Assembly: GCF_014489535.1 (NCBI RefSeq)
Contig: NZ_CP060783.1
Span: 4,857,501 to 4,921,500, forward strand
Length of the DNA: 64,000 bases
Reading direction: 5' to 3'
Source: Diaphorobacter aerolatus
Lineage (GTDB): Bacteria; Pseudomonadota; Gammaproteobacteria; Burkholderiales; Burkholderiaceae_C
In this document: piece by piece, positions 46,038 through 55,629 of the stretch
Layout: every line of letters starts with the position of its first letter
Position numbering within the stretch: the first letter of the stretch is position 1
Program-made: the position numbers and the translations under genes
The notes under the pieces: generated by a model
What the model saw: the letters and a program-made list of their open reading frames with translations, nothing else
Database searches by the model: none
Told to the model about the DNA's origin: nothing

Positions 46038-46982
46038 ATGTACTATCCCTATTTCCGAGGAAAACAGTTCGAGCTCATCACAATCCGCGAGATGGCGAAG
46101 TTACTCGCTGAAAAGGAGTTCATACCTGTCATCGAGCCAGTGCGAGAGTCACTCGGTGGACTCAAGAGGACTTTGGCGGCAGTATGCGATGCTGGGGGGC
46201 GCGCAATCGTCATTGTGAATCCTTATCACGGAGACCATCAATAGGATGGGGTCGGTATTACGGCTCTTCTGCAAGAAGATTTCAAGGATTTCGATAATAT
46301 TTCCGCTGGCATTCTTCTGCGTACGGACATGACCGTCGATGCGGTAACGGCTTGCTATGGCCAACATGTTGATCATCAACCTGTTTTAATTCACGCGGGT
46401 TTCACGGCGCCCAAAGCGTTGGCAGTGGAGTTTGGGGAACGGGTGTCCGGTCTCACAAACGTATTCATAGAGGATCACGCCAATACGCTCTACCGCAAGC
46501 ATTTCGAAGGAAGCACACGCATCCTAATTCGCGACGGCTTTAAACGGCGTAAAAACTCTGAATTTGCCAAGATCCCAGTCGAAGAGTTCTCCGAGCTTCA
46601 TCTGACTTTTCAGAGCGATCTCGGAATGAATGGCTTCGGCGATTTCTTGACGGTTGGCGATGCATATTCCGATGGTGGTGGTCCTGCCTATGCCGTTGCA
46701 ATCCACCTGACCTTCATAGATCCGAATGCAGACGAAGTAATGCACATCTATCACTTCGTCTCTACTACGAATGATACGCCGACCGATCCCGCTGGAAAAT
46801 TCGCGCAGGCCTTGGCGAAGCTGATCGAGAAATTGGATGGCGGCGCTTCACACATTCTTGAAACTAGCGCGATCCAGGAATTTCGTAGTCTTCACGCTAA
46901 GGGGCACTTTCCCGGCCTTGGATACGTTAAAAAACTCTCGATGAAGCATCATATTGAGACGCTTGCGGCTTACCTAAGCTGA
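46038..46982 (+). pseudogene. sce7725-family (beta family) protein interrupted by an in-frame amber codon
   Basis: Starts MYYPYFRGKQFELITIREMAK, typical of this family, up to NPYHGDHQ, then TAG at 46242-46244. The same frame goes on DGVGITALLQEDFKDFDN and through to HHIETLAAYLS with no shift, so a single substitution separates two halves of a 314-residue protein. A restart at 46329 is possible but has no ribosome site. Unlike the many frameshifts in this window this is not a run-length error. Confidence 0.75.
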
Positions 46983-46987
46983 TTGCT

Positions 46988-48028
46988 ATGGCAAAGCGTT
47001 TTTGTTGCCCGGAGTGTTTCGATGATCGCGCCCTGCGCGACCAGCTTTTTCCTTCGCTCGATCCTAGTCATGGGACATGCGACTTCTGCGGGACCACTGA
47101 AACCCAGCTCGTTGAGCCAAGCAGACTCGCCAATTATTTCGAGCTTTTGATCAATGTTTATGAGCCTAGCGATGACGGGGGGTCGCTGGTCGAATGGATG
47201 AAGGACGATTGGCTGCTTTTCAGTCATCAGCGCATGGACGTCGCCCATGCGAAGGAACTTCTCGGCGAGATTCTTGATGACGGTCAGATCGTTAGGCGTG
47301 GTTTTGTTCCATCGGCCAGTTACATAAGTGAGGGCCTCGCGCAATGGGACAAGCTACGGGACGAGATGATGTATGGAAATCGCTGGTTCCTCAATGTTGC
47401 TATAGATGAGGAACGTCTTCGTCGGTTGCTCGAGATGCTGATCGCCAAGAATTTACCTGAGCAATGGTATCGTGCGCGAATTCGTATTGACGAAGAGGCT
47501 TTCCCAATTGCTCAAATGGGGGCGCCGCCGAAGCGACGTTCTTCGCATGGAAGGGCCAATCCAGCGGGTATTCCATATCTTTATCTTGGGTCCCTCCCTG
47601 AGACTGCTGTTGCTGAGATTAGGCCCCACACCGGCGAATCTGCTTGTGTCGCTGATTTCAGGATTCCTCAAATCCAGGCCGTCGACTTGCGTAACCCGCG
47701 AAAGCTTGTGTCACCGTTCATCTTGACGGATGCAAGTGAGATTGGGCAGTTGCGTGCCGACCTGCCTTTTCTTGAGCGCCTAGGTAATGAGTTGACGAGA
47801 CCAGTTCAGCCAGCAGGTGCGGCGATCGACTATATTCCGAGCCAGTATCTTTGTGAATTCATAAAAAAGAGCGGCTTCGACGGCGTTGTTTATCGCAGTT
47901 CTGTTAGTGACGGCATCAATCTTGCACTTTTCAATCCCGCTCAGGCGGTTGGCGGAGATGTGATGCTCTACAACGTGACGAAGGTGTCAGTCCACGTAGC
48001 TGAGGACAACGCAGCTGCGCATGCCTAA
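46988..48028 (+). CDS. RES-domain protein with N-terminal zinc ribbon, copy 2
   Basis: 346 residues, intact. Zinc ribbon C7/C10 and C31/C34, a helical middle part, then a RES domain: RARIRIDEEAF, GRANPAGIPYLYLGSLPETAVAEIRP and LCEFIKKSGFDGVVYRSS. It is 5 bp after the sce7725 gene and likely co-transcribed. Same architecture as the protein at 18483 but clearly diverged. No Xre-type antitoxin adjoins it. Confidence 0.76.
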   Translation: MAKRFCCPECFDDRALRDQLFPSLDPSHGTCDFCGTTETQLVEPSRLANYFELLINVYEPSDDGGSLVEWMKDDWLLFSHQRMDVAHAKELLGEILDDGQIVRRGFVPSASYISEGLAQWDKLRDEMMYGNRWFLNVAIDEERLRRLLEMLIAKNLPEQWYRARIRIDEEAFPIAQMGAPPKRRSSHGRANPAGIPYLYLGSLPETAVAEIRPHTGESACVADFRIPQIQAVDLRNPRKLVSPFILTDASEIGQLRADLPFLERLGNELTRPVQPAGAAIDYIPSQYLCEFIKKSGFDGVVYRSSVSDGINLALFNPAQAVGGDVMLYNVTKVSVHVAEDNAAAHA

Positions 48029-48072
48029 TCGGCGAGGCCGTTCGAACTTGGTGGAACACAGAGGATAAGAGC

Positions 48073-48273
48073 ATGACAAAGCTACACCAGGATGACCAAA
48101 CCGAGCCGTGTTTCATAACCGACGGCGCGCCGTCCTGCGACCTGCCGCGCCCTCCGCACCGGACCATGAACCTGCAGCAAATTCTGGCGGGCCTCACCAA
48201 TGACGAGTTGGCCAGGTGGCCCGGCGAGTTGGCCGACGCCGAGCGGGAGAGGCGGCGCAAGGCTGGAGGTTGA
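48073..48273 (+). CDS. Small hypothetical protein (66 aa)
   Basis: MTKLHQDDQTEPCFITDGAPSCDLPRPP to AERERRRKAGG. GC-rich again, unlike the preceding cargo. It has a plausible AGAGGATAAGAGC leader. Not recognised. The 120 bp after it carry the right-hand 16-bp repeat. Confidence 0.4.
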   Translation: MTKLHQDDQTEPCFITDGAPSCDLPRPPHRTMNLQQILAGLTNDELARWPGELADAERERRRKAGG

Positions 48274-48389
48274 ACGTGATCCGGGTGGCTAGCTCAACTT
48301 CTCTGGCATCGCATGGTACTTACAATGGCATCGTGTGAGTGCATTGAAGTAGAATGTTGATTTAGAAGAATATTTTCCTATTGACGATA

Positions 48390-48405
48390 ATCGAGTGGGA
48401 GTGAT
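48390..48405 (+). repeat. Right attachment-site candidate of the nested element
   Basis: Exact second copy of ATCGAGTGGGAGTGAT. It is followed in frame by the 3' remainder of the ORF that ends at the left copy. Confidence 0.65.
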
Positions 48406-48490
48406 GGTGAGGCAAAAAACCAGCGCAAGCTTCATTCGTGAACGCACTCGGCGGGAACTGGCGTTGGAACTCTACCCGAATTCTATGTGA
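48392..48490 (+). pseudogene. 3' part of the ORF split by the nested element
   Basis: From the repeat the frame reads RVGVMVRQKTSASFIRERT and RRELALELYPNSM, then TGA. Joined to the left part it would give GRVNYRVGVMVRQKTSAS. The composition is coding-like and basic. It converges on the EVE-HNH gene, whose stop is 5 bp away. No start codon of its own is convincing. Confidence 0.45.
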
Positions 48491-48494
48491 GTGC

Positions 48495-49724
48495 TTATTG
48501 CGTTGACTGGTTGATATCTTTGACTCGAAGTTGTCTAAAAATGCCCTGAAGTTGCTTTGAATTAGTGCCGAAGTGAGCCTCTTTGTGATGAGCTGGGCAT
48601 AGACAGACAACATTTTCAAGGTTATCCGCACCTCCGTCAGCGAGCGACTTTATGTGATGTACTTCGCAGTAAGGCATATCGTCCACTCCAAGAAAATGCT
48701 CATGATTGCACTCCTGGTATTCGCAATGAAAATTCGCACGTAATTTTGCAATTGCAACCACTAGCGGATTTCGCTCGTAGATATTTACGATAGTTGCTTT
48801 AGAGATTGGAAGTGAGGTACCTGATTTCTTTAGATTTTTTCTCTGTTGTTCGTAGGCATTCAGAAGGCTACTCAGTCCACGCTTTTCGAGTCTTTGAACT
48901 TCGCGCTCAAAGCTTTCACGTTCGTCACGTATCTTGGAATACTGTGTGTAGTGGCGTTGAGTTTGAGGTTCCCAAATTCGTGAAAACTCGCTTCGAATCG
49001 CATCTTCATCAAGCTTGTTGGTTTGCGTATTGAAGAATTCGGCCCATACAAGCTTATCCATCGCGCCAGCTCCGAACATGCCCTTCCGTGTATCCCGAGG
49101 ATCTAAGGCACGGTAATTCATAACCTTGTTATATACACCGGGCATTGCACGTCCAGAAATTCGGGAGAATAGTTCCACAGGACGGCCCTCCAGCTTAGAA
49201 ATTTCTTTGCCTAAAGTTTCCACGTAGGCCCATAGACCGCCAATTGACTCGTCTCGATTCCAATTTTGACCGGTACGAGACCACAATTTACGTAGTCTAT
49301 CTTCTTCTGGTTGAGAAATTTTAAAGTTCCGTTCACTCGAGTTTGAAAACATGGGAATAGTTTTCAAAATCGAATCGTCTTTTAACCATTCGCGACGCAG
49401 TTCCTCTTTTTTATTCGCTGTTCGTTCGATCTGAAGCCATACCCGCAGTTGAAGGGAAGAACCGTTGTCTGGACTGATCTGATAAGCGATCGATTCTGGC
49501 TCGCACGGTATGCACTCCGGATTTGTTAGCACCGTGGCAGAGGCCAAGATTCCACTGTGTTTCATTCTTGATCCAAATTCTGCACGGTATAAGTAGACAG
49601 TGTCCCCTACCCGAGTTTGTTCTGAGTTGCGACTCAGTGCCCATGTAATAGCACCCGGAGCTGATGCAAGGTACCCGTCTAGATTGAATTTTGCGGGGTC
49701 ACTTTGGAAGATCCATGCTGCCAT
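48495..49724 (-). CDS. EVE-HNH endonuclease, probable modification-dependent (type IV) restriction enzyme
   Basis: 409 residues, intact and AT-rich. N-terminal EVE-like domain: MAAWIFQSDPAKFNLDG, ITWALSRNSEQTRVGDTVYLYRA, HSGILASATVL. C-terminal HNH: CEYQECNHEHF, MPYCEVHHIKSLADGGADNLENVVCLCPAHHKEAH. EVE domains read modified bases and HNH cuts, so this is a likely anti-phage enzyme against modified DNA. It is a single-gene system, consistent with standing alone at the edge of the accessory region. Confidence 0.82.
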   Translation of the reverse strand: MAAWIFQSDPAKFNLDGYLASAPGAITWALSRNSEQTRVGDTVYLYRAEFGSRMKHSGILASATVLTNPECIPCEPESIAYQISPDNGSSLQLRVWLQIERTANKKEELRREWLKDDSILKTIPMFSNSSERNFKISQPEEDRLRKLWSRTGQNWNRDESIGGLWAYVETLGKEISKLEGRPVELFSRISGRAMPGVYNKVMNYRALDPRDTRKGMFGAGAMDKLVWAEFFNTQTNKLDEDAIRSEFSRIWEPQTQRHYTQYSKIRDERESFEREVQRLEKRGLSSLLNAYEQQRKNLKKSGTSLPISKATIVNIYERNPLVVAIAKLRANFHCEYQECNHEHFLGVDDMPYCEVHHIKSLADGGADNLENVVCLCPAHHKEAHFGTNSKQLQGIFRQLRVKDINQSTQ

Positions 49725-49977
49725 TGCTTTTGTCTATATTTTTTCCTTTGTCGATTGTAGTGTTTGTTTTGGCTGGATGATGTATTGATAGTTTTTTGCC
49801 TATGCCACTCTGAGAGATTCTGAGCGGAGTCGGTCCAAAGAAAGTCGGCACATTGAAGGCCGCACCTAAGGCGTAGCGCGCCGTTTCCAATGATCAAGGT
49901 GTATTGAATTGACGGCGGTCGGGTGCCTACCTCGCCGTTGCCAATTGTTCATTGGCGGCTTTGGGTGCAGCCGTTCA

Positions 49978-50796
49978 TCATCCACACCTCTTTTCCAAGC
50001 GCCCCAAGAATGCGATAACCGCATCATTGAATGCCTCGGGACGCTGCCATGGTGCGAAGTGGCCGACGTCTGGTAAAAGTTCGAACGTCGCGTCGGGCAG
50101 TGCGTTGGAAAGGTACTCCAAATGCTCGCGCGCAATGAATTCCTCGTGCTCGCCCACGCACACCGTCACTGGAACATCAATGCGCGCGAGCTGTTCCGGT
50201 GTGTAGTTTGGCTCGTTAGATTGCATGGCCTGGACTGCTTGGAAGATTTTGTCAAAGTCGGCGGGCGCTGGAGACAGTTCGGCGTACTGTTGGCGGTGAT
50301 ATGCCAATACCCGCTCGACCCGGGCCGTCATCTCGAACGGTTTGGTTCCTGACGAGTCCACGTTGCATGCAAAGAAGAACAGCCCGCGCACACGTTCAGG
50401 GGATTCGTCCGCCAGGATCACGCCGATGTCGGCACCGTCGCTCCATCCCACAAACACGGCTTTGGGAATCTTGAGGTGATCGAGCACCCGGCGCACGTCA
50501 GACGCCATCAGGGTGTAGTGAAACGGGTGCCCGTTCCACGAACTGCGGCCATGACCACGGCTGTCTATTGCGATGATGCTGTACCCGCCTTTGATCAGCT
50601 CGGGGACCAGATGAGCCCAGTTCCCGCTATTGCCCATGCCGCCATGCAACAGCACCACGGGTGGCCCGGAGCCAAACACCGAAAACCAGATATGTGATGT
50701 TTTCCCGGTGGCATCAACGTATTCGGTGCGCACCGCAGGGGGTAGTGCGGGAAGACCCTGTTTTTCCAGTTTAAGCAAGTCGTCGTCGTGTTCCAA
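49978..50796 (-). CDS. Alpha/beta hydrolase
   Basis: 272 residues, intact. HGGMGNSGNWAHLVPEL gives the oxyanion region, GWSDGADIG the nucleophile Ser, and LPDVGHFAPWQRPEAF the catalytic His. Substrate not predictable; small esters or C-C hydrolysis are possible. First ordinary chromosomal gene to the right of the accessory DNA. The 250 bp between it and the EVE-HNH gene hold nothing recognised. Confidence 0.83.
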   Translation of the reverse strand: MEHDDDLLKLEKQGLPALPPAVRTEYVDATGKTSHIWFSVFGSGPPVVLLHGGMGNSGNWAHLVPELIKGGYSIIAIDSRGHGRSSWNGHPFHYTLMASDVRRVLDHLKIPKAVFVGWSDGADIGVILADESPERVRGLFFFACNVDSSGTKPFEMTARVERVLAYHRQQYAELSPAPADFDKIFQAVQAMQSNEPNYTPEQLARIDVPVTVCVGEHEEFIAREHLEYLSNALPDATFELLPDVGHFAPWQRPEAFNDAVIAFLGRLEKRCG

Positions 50797-50892
50797 AGCC
50801 TGTTACTCCGTCGCGTGTGGTCAGTGGCCACGTGAATGTCGTGTGAAGTCAGCTGTTTTGAACCTATTGTCCGTGCATTGAAATATTCGACG

Positions 50893-51694
50893 ATGTCAGC
50901 CCGTACCGATAATATTCACATGCATTCCCAAGCACCCAAGCCGCACTCCGCTTCCCGTTACGCAACCATAGACGCCCTGCGCGGGGTTGCCATGGTCTGG
51001 ATGACTGTTTTCCATTTTTGCTTCGATCTGGCGCATCTCGGGCTGTGGCAGCAGAATTTTTTGCTTGATCCGTTCTGGACTTGGCAGCGGGTTGCCATCG
51101 TCAGCCTGTTTTTGTTCTGCGCCGGATTGGGGCAGTCGATTGCGTATGTGCAAGGGCAGAGCTGGCAGCGTTTTTTCAAGCGGTGGCTGCAGGTTGCGGG
51201 TGCGGCGTTGCTCGTAAGCATTGGCTCGTGGCTGATGTTTCCCGAGAGTTTTATTTATTTTGGCGTGCTGCACGGAATTGCCGTGATGCTAGTGATTGTT
51301 CGGCTCACGTCCTCGTGGGGCGTTGGCTTTGGCTTGCGGGGCTGCTCGCCGTGGTGTCGCCATGGGTTGCTCAGTGGTGGCTTGGCGCGGCGGGTGGTCA
51401 AGAGTGGGCCGAACTGATGAACAGCCGGGCGCTGAATTGGCTGGGCTGGATCACTCGCAAGCCGTTTACCGAGGATTATGTGCCGGTGTTTCCGTGGCTC
51501 GGTGTGATGTGGTGGGGCATGGCCGCAGGGCAGTGGATTCAGCGCACGCACGCGCGGTGGCTGAGCGCGACGCTGGCGCCCGGGCGGGCCTTCTTTCGTT
51601 GATGGGGCGTTGGAGCCTGAGCTACTACCTGCTGCACCAGCCGGTGTTGCTGGGGCTTTTGAGTGGTTGGGTCTGGTTATTCGGGCGGGGGTGA
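50893..51694 (+). CDS. DUF1624 / heparan-alpha-glucosaminide N-acetyltransferase-like membrane protein, two frameshifts
   Basis: About 268 residues with several TM segments. The family start is RYATIDALRGVAMVWMTVFHFCFDLAHLG; later come FLFCAGLGQSIAY and FPWLGVMWWGMAAGQW. Lost bases near 51315 (to LVGRWLWLAGLLAVV) and 51585 (to GLLSLMGRWSLSYYLLHQP) break it. Probably acyltransfer across the membrane; substrate unknown. That a plain chromosomal gene shows the same lesions supports sequencing error. Confidence 0.78.
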
Positions 51695-51733
51695 GCGCAC
51701 CCGCTTTGGGTTCAAAAGTGACGAGGCATAAAA

Positions 51734-51765
51734 GCACAAAGCCCGAACCATGTCGGGCTTTGTGC
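51734..51765. terminator. Bidirectional terminator between DUF1624 gene and PPIase
   Basis: Perfect 13-bp arms GCACAAAGCCCGA and TCGGGCTTTGTGC with loop ACCATG, flanked by AAAA on the left. It serves the two convergent genes. Confidence 0.8.
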
Positions 51766-51845
51766 TTGACTCGGTGGCGGCTGCTGCCTAGAGCGGTGCC
51801 TGGCAGCTTTCGTCCTGTCAGTTCAGCAGCGGTCGGATGCGCCGA

Positions 51846-52631
51846 TCACTGAACCTTGGCCTTGCTGCGCAGGTCTTCCTGGAACTTGGCGAGCTTGGCT
51901 TGTTGCAGTTGCTGGGCGATCTGTGGCTTGACTTCGTCGAGCTTCGGCAGTTGTGCGTCGCGTGTGTCGTCGAGGCGGATGATGTGATAGCCGAACTGGC
52001 TCTTAACCGGCACGGCGGTCATTTCGCCCTTCTTGAGCTTCACGAGTGCTTCGGTGAATTCGGCCACGTAGTTGCTGGGATTGGCCCAGTCGAGGTCGCC
52101 ACCGCGAGCGCCGGATCCGGGATCCTTGGACTCCTTCTTGGCGATGTCTTCAAACTTCGCGCCCTTGTTGATCTGGGCAATGATCGACTTGGCTTGATCT
52201 TCGTTCTCGACCAGGATATGGCTGGCCTTGTATTCCTTGCCGGAATTGGAGGCGACGAACTTGTCGTATTCCGCCTGGATCTCGGCGTCGGTCACCGGGT
52301 TCTTCTTCTGGTAGTCGGCGAAGAGTTCGCGAATCAGAATGGTCTGGCGAGCCAGTTCCAACTGGGTCTTGTAGTCGGCCGAACCTTCGAGGCCGCGCTT
52401 CTTGGCTTCCTGCATGAAGATTTCGCGGGCGATCACTTCTTCCTTGATCTGACCTTCGACTTCAGGGGTGATCGGACGACCGGATTTTTCCACCTGCAGC
52501 TTCAGGGCATCTGCGCGTTCTTTGGGAACCGGCTTGCCGTTCACGATCGCCAGGTTCTGGGCGGACACGGGCAAAACCACGGTGCCCAGCAACGCTGCGG
52601 CCACGAGGCCGGACATGAGCTTTTTCTTCAT
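51846..52631 (-). CDS. Periplasmic parvulin-type peptidyl-prolyl isomerase
   Basis: 261 residues, intact. Signal peptide MKKKLMSGLVAAALLGTVVLPVSAQ; SurA/PrsA-like N-domain; rotamase domain with YKASHILVENEDQAKSIIAQ, SKDPGSGARGGDLDWANP and VKSQFGYHIIRLDDTR. Helps fold exported proteins. It is the last gene of a minus-strand series with bolA, yciB, msrB and selO. Confidence 0.88.
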   Translation of the reverse strand: MKKKLMSGLVAAALLGTVVLPVSAQNLAIVNGKPVPKERADALKLQVEKSGRPITPEVEGQIKEEVIAREIFMQEAKKRGLEGSADYKTQLELARQTILIRELFADYQKKNPVTDAEIQAEYDKFVASNSGKEYKASHILVENEDQAKSIIAQINKGAKFEDIAKKESKDPGSGARGGDLDWANPSNYVAEFTEALVKLKKGEMTAVPVKSQFGYHIIRLDDTRDAQLPKLDEVKPQIAQQLQQAKLAKFQEDLRSKAKVQ

Positions 52632-52697
52632 TCGAAATCCAAAAAAAGGAAATGTTTTTGCAGAACTTGCGTTCCGCGACCGGCGACGCCGGCCTGT

Positions 52698-52961
52698 TCA
52701 AAGAATTTCAATGGCAATGGCATGCGCACCGTTGTCGATGAAAGTCTGTAGCGAATCATACACAAGCCGATGCCTGGCTACCCGCGGCCTGCCTTCAAAC
52801 ATGGGTGACGCAATGCGTACACGGAAGTGTGTGCCAAAACCTGTGCCATTGGCGCCAGCGTGCCCGGCATGCAGGCCGCTTTCGTCAATGACTTCAAGCT
52901 GAGTGGGAGCCAGGGTGCGGGCCAGAAGTTCCTGCATGTTCGCGGCGGTCACTTCGATCAT
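52698..52961 (-). CDS. bolA: BolA-family protein
   Basis: 87 residues, intact: IDESGLHAGHAGANGTGFGTHFRVRIASPMFEGRPRVARHRLVYDSL. The conserved His in AGH-type loop and RHRLVY are typical. BolA proteins work with monothiol glutaredoxins in iron-sulfur handling. Start overlaps the yciB stop. Confidence 0.85.
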   Translation of the reverse strand: MIEVTAANMQELLARTLAPTQLEVIDESGLHAGHAGANGTGFGTHFRVRIASPMFEGRPRVARHRLVYDSLQTFIDNGAHAIAIEIL

Positions 52962-53524
52962 GGCTTGGCGTCCTCGATCCGCTTGGGGTCTTCGCCTTCT
53001 TCCTTGACGTGGCGGCTCAGGTAGATGGCCTGGCCGATGACGAACACGATCATCAGTCCCATGCCGCCAAACAGCTTGAAGTTCACCCAGGTGTCGGTGT
53101 CGAAGTTGAAGGCAACCCACAGGTTGAGCGCGCCCATCACGGCGAAGAAAACCGTCCAGCCGTAGTTGAGGTTCTTCCAGACCGGATCGGGCAACTGGAT
53201 TTGCGAGCCCATCAATGTGCGAATGAAGTTCTTGTTGAAGGCAATCTGCCCCACGAACAGCACGGCGCCCATCACCCAGTAGAGCACGGTGGGCTTCCAC
53301 TTGATGAAGTCCTCGTTGTGCGCGAGCAGGGTAGCGCCGCCAAAGAGCACGATGATCACCAGGCTCACCCACTGCATCGGCTCGGTCTTGCCGGTCTTGA
53401 TGCGCATGTAGGCCAGTTGCACCACTGTGGCGGCAATCGCCACGCCCGTGGCGACATAGATTCCCCACACCTTGTAGGCGACGAAGAAAAGGATGATGGG
53501 GAAGAAGTCGAGTAACAGTTTCAT
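52958..53524 (-). CDS. yciB: YciB, inner membrane septation protein A homologue
   Basis: 188 residues, intact, start MKLLLDFFPIILFFVAYKVWGIYVATGVAI. Five or so TM segments, with PTVLYWVMGAVLFVGQIAFNKNFIRTLMG and NLNYGWTVFFAVMGALNLWVAF typical of the family. Role in cell-envelope and septum maintenance. Overlaps bolA by 4 bp. Confidence 0.9.
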   Translation of the reverse strand: MKLLLDFFPIILFFVAYKVWGIYVATGVAIAATVVQLAYMRIKTGKTEPMQWVSLVIIVLFGGATLLAHNEDFIKWKPTVLYWVMGAVLFVGQIAFNKNFIRTLMGSQIQLPDPVWKNLNYGWTVFFAVMGALNLWVAFNFDTDTWVNFKLFGGMGLMIVFVIGQAIYLSRHVKEEGEDPKRIEDAKP

Positions 53525-53534
53525 GGAGACATTG

Positions 53535-53945
53535 TCATTTGTTCGGATCGAAATCCAGCGAGGCCGAATTCATGCAATAGCGCAGGCCGGTGGGTGTCGG
53601 GCCATCGGGGAACACATGGCCCAGATGCGCGCCACATTGTGCACACACGGTTTCGGTGCGAATCATGCCGTGGGTGTGATCGACGATTTCCTTGATCGAG
53701 CCCGGCACGGCTTCGGAAAAGCTCGGCCAGCCGCAGCCCGCGTCGAACTTGGTATCCGAATCGAACAGCTTGTTGCCACAGCAGACGCAGTGGTAGCTTC
53801 CGTCGGCCCAGACGGTCTCGTATTTGCCGGTGAACGGGCGCTCGGTGGCGGCATGGCGCGTGACCTGGAAAGCCGCAGGTTCCGCACCTTTTTCGGCGAG
53901 CAGCTTTTGCCAGTCGGCGTCGGTTTTTTCGATGGGGTAGGTCAT
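53535..53945 (-). CDS. msrB: Methionine-R-sulfoxide reductase B
   Basis: 136 residues, intact, start [16 protein letters not shown]. Zinc Cys pairs CVCC and CAQC, the GCGWPSF motif and catalytic Cys in [12 protein letters not shown]. Repairs oxidised methionine. Start overlaps the selO stop (ATGA), a frequent msrB-selO link in oxidative stress response. Confidence 0.92.
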   Translation of the reverse strand: MTYPIEKTDADWQKLLAEKGAEPAAFQVTRHAATERPFTGKYETVWADGSYHCVCCGNKLFDSDTKFDAGCGWPSFSEAVPGSIKEIVDHTHGMIRTETVCAQCGAHLGHVFPDGPTPTGLRYCMNSASLDFDPNK

Positions 53946-55453
53946 GACGAACAACTGATGGAAATCTGTGAAGCCCAGTCGGGCGGAAAGTCCGCAAAGC
54001 TCTCGTGCTGCGGGTGCTCTGCAAATGGCGTCGCGAGCACGGTTTGCAAGGCGTGCACCAGGCTGAAGTCCTGCTCGCGTGCCGCGCGGATCGCCATTTC
54101 TCCGAGGTGGTTGCGCAGCACGAATTTCGGGTTCACGTCGAGCATGGATCGTACTGCGTCGTGATCCCGGGCCTTTGGCAATCGCACATTGTGCAAACGG
54201 GTAAGCCACTGGTCGAAATCCTCCCGATGCAGGAACAGATCGCGAACCGGGGTGTATTCCTCCGAAGTCGAGGCATGGGCTAGGGTGCGCCAGAAGATCG
54301 TGTAGTCGACCGCATCTTGCGCCATCAGACCCAGAAGACTTTGCAGCAGAGGCGCGAATCGGGCGTCCTCGGTGGCTTCGGCGGCGAGCCCGAGTTTGGC
54401 CGCCATGCGCAGCTTGAATTCGCGCGCAAAGGCCTCGGGATACGAACCCACGGCCTCGCGCGCGACTTCTTCCTCTCCGATCAACGGCAGCAGCGCCTGC
54501 GCGAGGCACAGGAGATTCCAGTAGCCGACGTTGGGTTGCTGGTCGAACGCATAACGGCCACGGTCATCGCTGTGGTTGCAGATGTGGCCGGGCACATAGG
54601 CGTCGAGAAACTGGAAGGGCCCGTAGTCGATGGTGAGGCCGAGGATGCTCATGTTGTCGGTGTTCATCACTCCATGGCAGAAGCCGACGGCCTGCCATTG
54701 CGCGATCAGCGCTGCCGTGCGTTCGCTCACCACATGAAGCAACGCCGCATAGGCATTGCCCGCAAAGCCAGGGCTGGTGCGGCATTCGGGGTAGTAGCGG
54801 TCGATCACGTAGTCTGCGATCGCCTTGAGCGATGCTTCGTCGCCGCGCGCGCTGAAGTGCTCGAAATGCCCGAAGCGGATGAAGCTCGGCGCGACCCGCG
54901 CGACGACGGCTGCGGTCTCCACCTGCTCGCGATACACCGGCGCGGCGGAACCTGTGACCGACAGCGCGCGGGTAGTCGGAATGCCCAGCGCATGCATGGC
55001 TTCGCTGCACAGATATTCCCGGATCGATGAGCGCAGCACCGCACGGCCATCACCCATGCGCGAATAAGGTGTGCGCCCACTGCCCTTGAGCTGGATTTCC
55101 TGCCCGGCCTGCGTCTCGCCGAGAGTGATCGCGCGACCATCGCCGAGCTGCCCGGCCCAGACGCCAAACTGATGGCCGCTGTAGACCGTCGCGTAGGGGT
55201 GCATCCCAGTCTCGACGAGATTCCCCGTGAGCATCTGCAGCGCCTCGTCGGTCTGAAGCCAGCGAGGATCGATTCCGGCCATTTCGGCGACCTGCGGGTT
55301 GCGGCCCACCCAGTAAGGTTCTGGTAATGGGGTAGGGCGAAGCTCGGTAAGAAACCGGGCGCCAAGATCAGCAAATCCCGAAGCCCGCCACGGCGGGCCC
55401 TGCAGAGCCGAATCCTGCGTGGAAGAACCGTCGGACGAAAGAGTCAGATTCAT
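53942..55453 (-). CDS. selO: SelO (YdiU/UPF0061) protein AMPylase
   Basis: 503 residues, intact. Pseudokinase signatures: [50 protein letters not shown] and [16 protein letters not shown]. SelO transfers AMP to proteins under oxidative stress. The penultimate region ISISCSS has Cys where eukaryotic SelO carries selenocysteine, the normal bacterial form. Coupled to msrB. Confidence 0.92.
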   Translation of the reverse strand: MNLTLSSDGSSTQDSALQGPPWRASGFADLGARFLTELRPTPLPEPYWVGRNPQVAEMAGIDPRWLQTDEALQMLTGNLVETGMHPYATVYSGHQFGVWAGQLGDGRAITLGETQAGQEIQLKGSGRTPYSRMGDGRAVLRSSIREYLCSEAMHALGIPTTRALSVTGSAAPVYREQVETAAVVARVAPSFIRFGHFEHFSARGDEASLKAIADYVIDRYYPECRTSPGFAGNAYAALLHVVSERTAALIAQWQAVGFCHGVMNTDNMSILGLTIDYGPFQFLDAYVPGHICNHSDDRGRYAFDQQPNVGYWNLLCLAQALLPLIGEEEVAREAVGSYPEAFAREFKLRMAAKLGLAAEATEDARFAPLLQSLLGLMAQDAVDYTIFWRTLAHASTSEEYTPVRDLFLHREDFDQWLTRLHNVRLPKARDHDAVRSMLDVNPKFVLRNHLGEMAIRAAREQDFSLVHALQTVLATPFAEHPQHESFADFPPDWASQISISCSS

Positions 55454-55629
55454 GAGGCAATTGTCCCAAACTCACGATGACCGGTCACCCATAAGGCCAT
55501 GCCTTATTTGCTGCAATGCACAACAAGCCGCGTGCCTTAGGCGACAGTGTTTTTCGTGTTTCCACCCGTAAGTGCGGATACCATGGCGCGATTCGCACCA
55601 CTGACCCAAAAATATCAAGGAGCACAAGC

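Noticed and set aside
53942-53980. Possible selenocysteine TGA near the end of selO
   Set aside because: The conserved position is an ordinary Cys (SCSS) and the stop is normal; no SECIS-like hairpin is needed.
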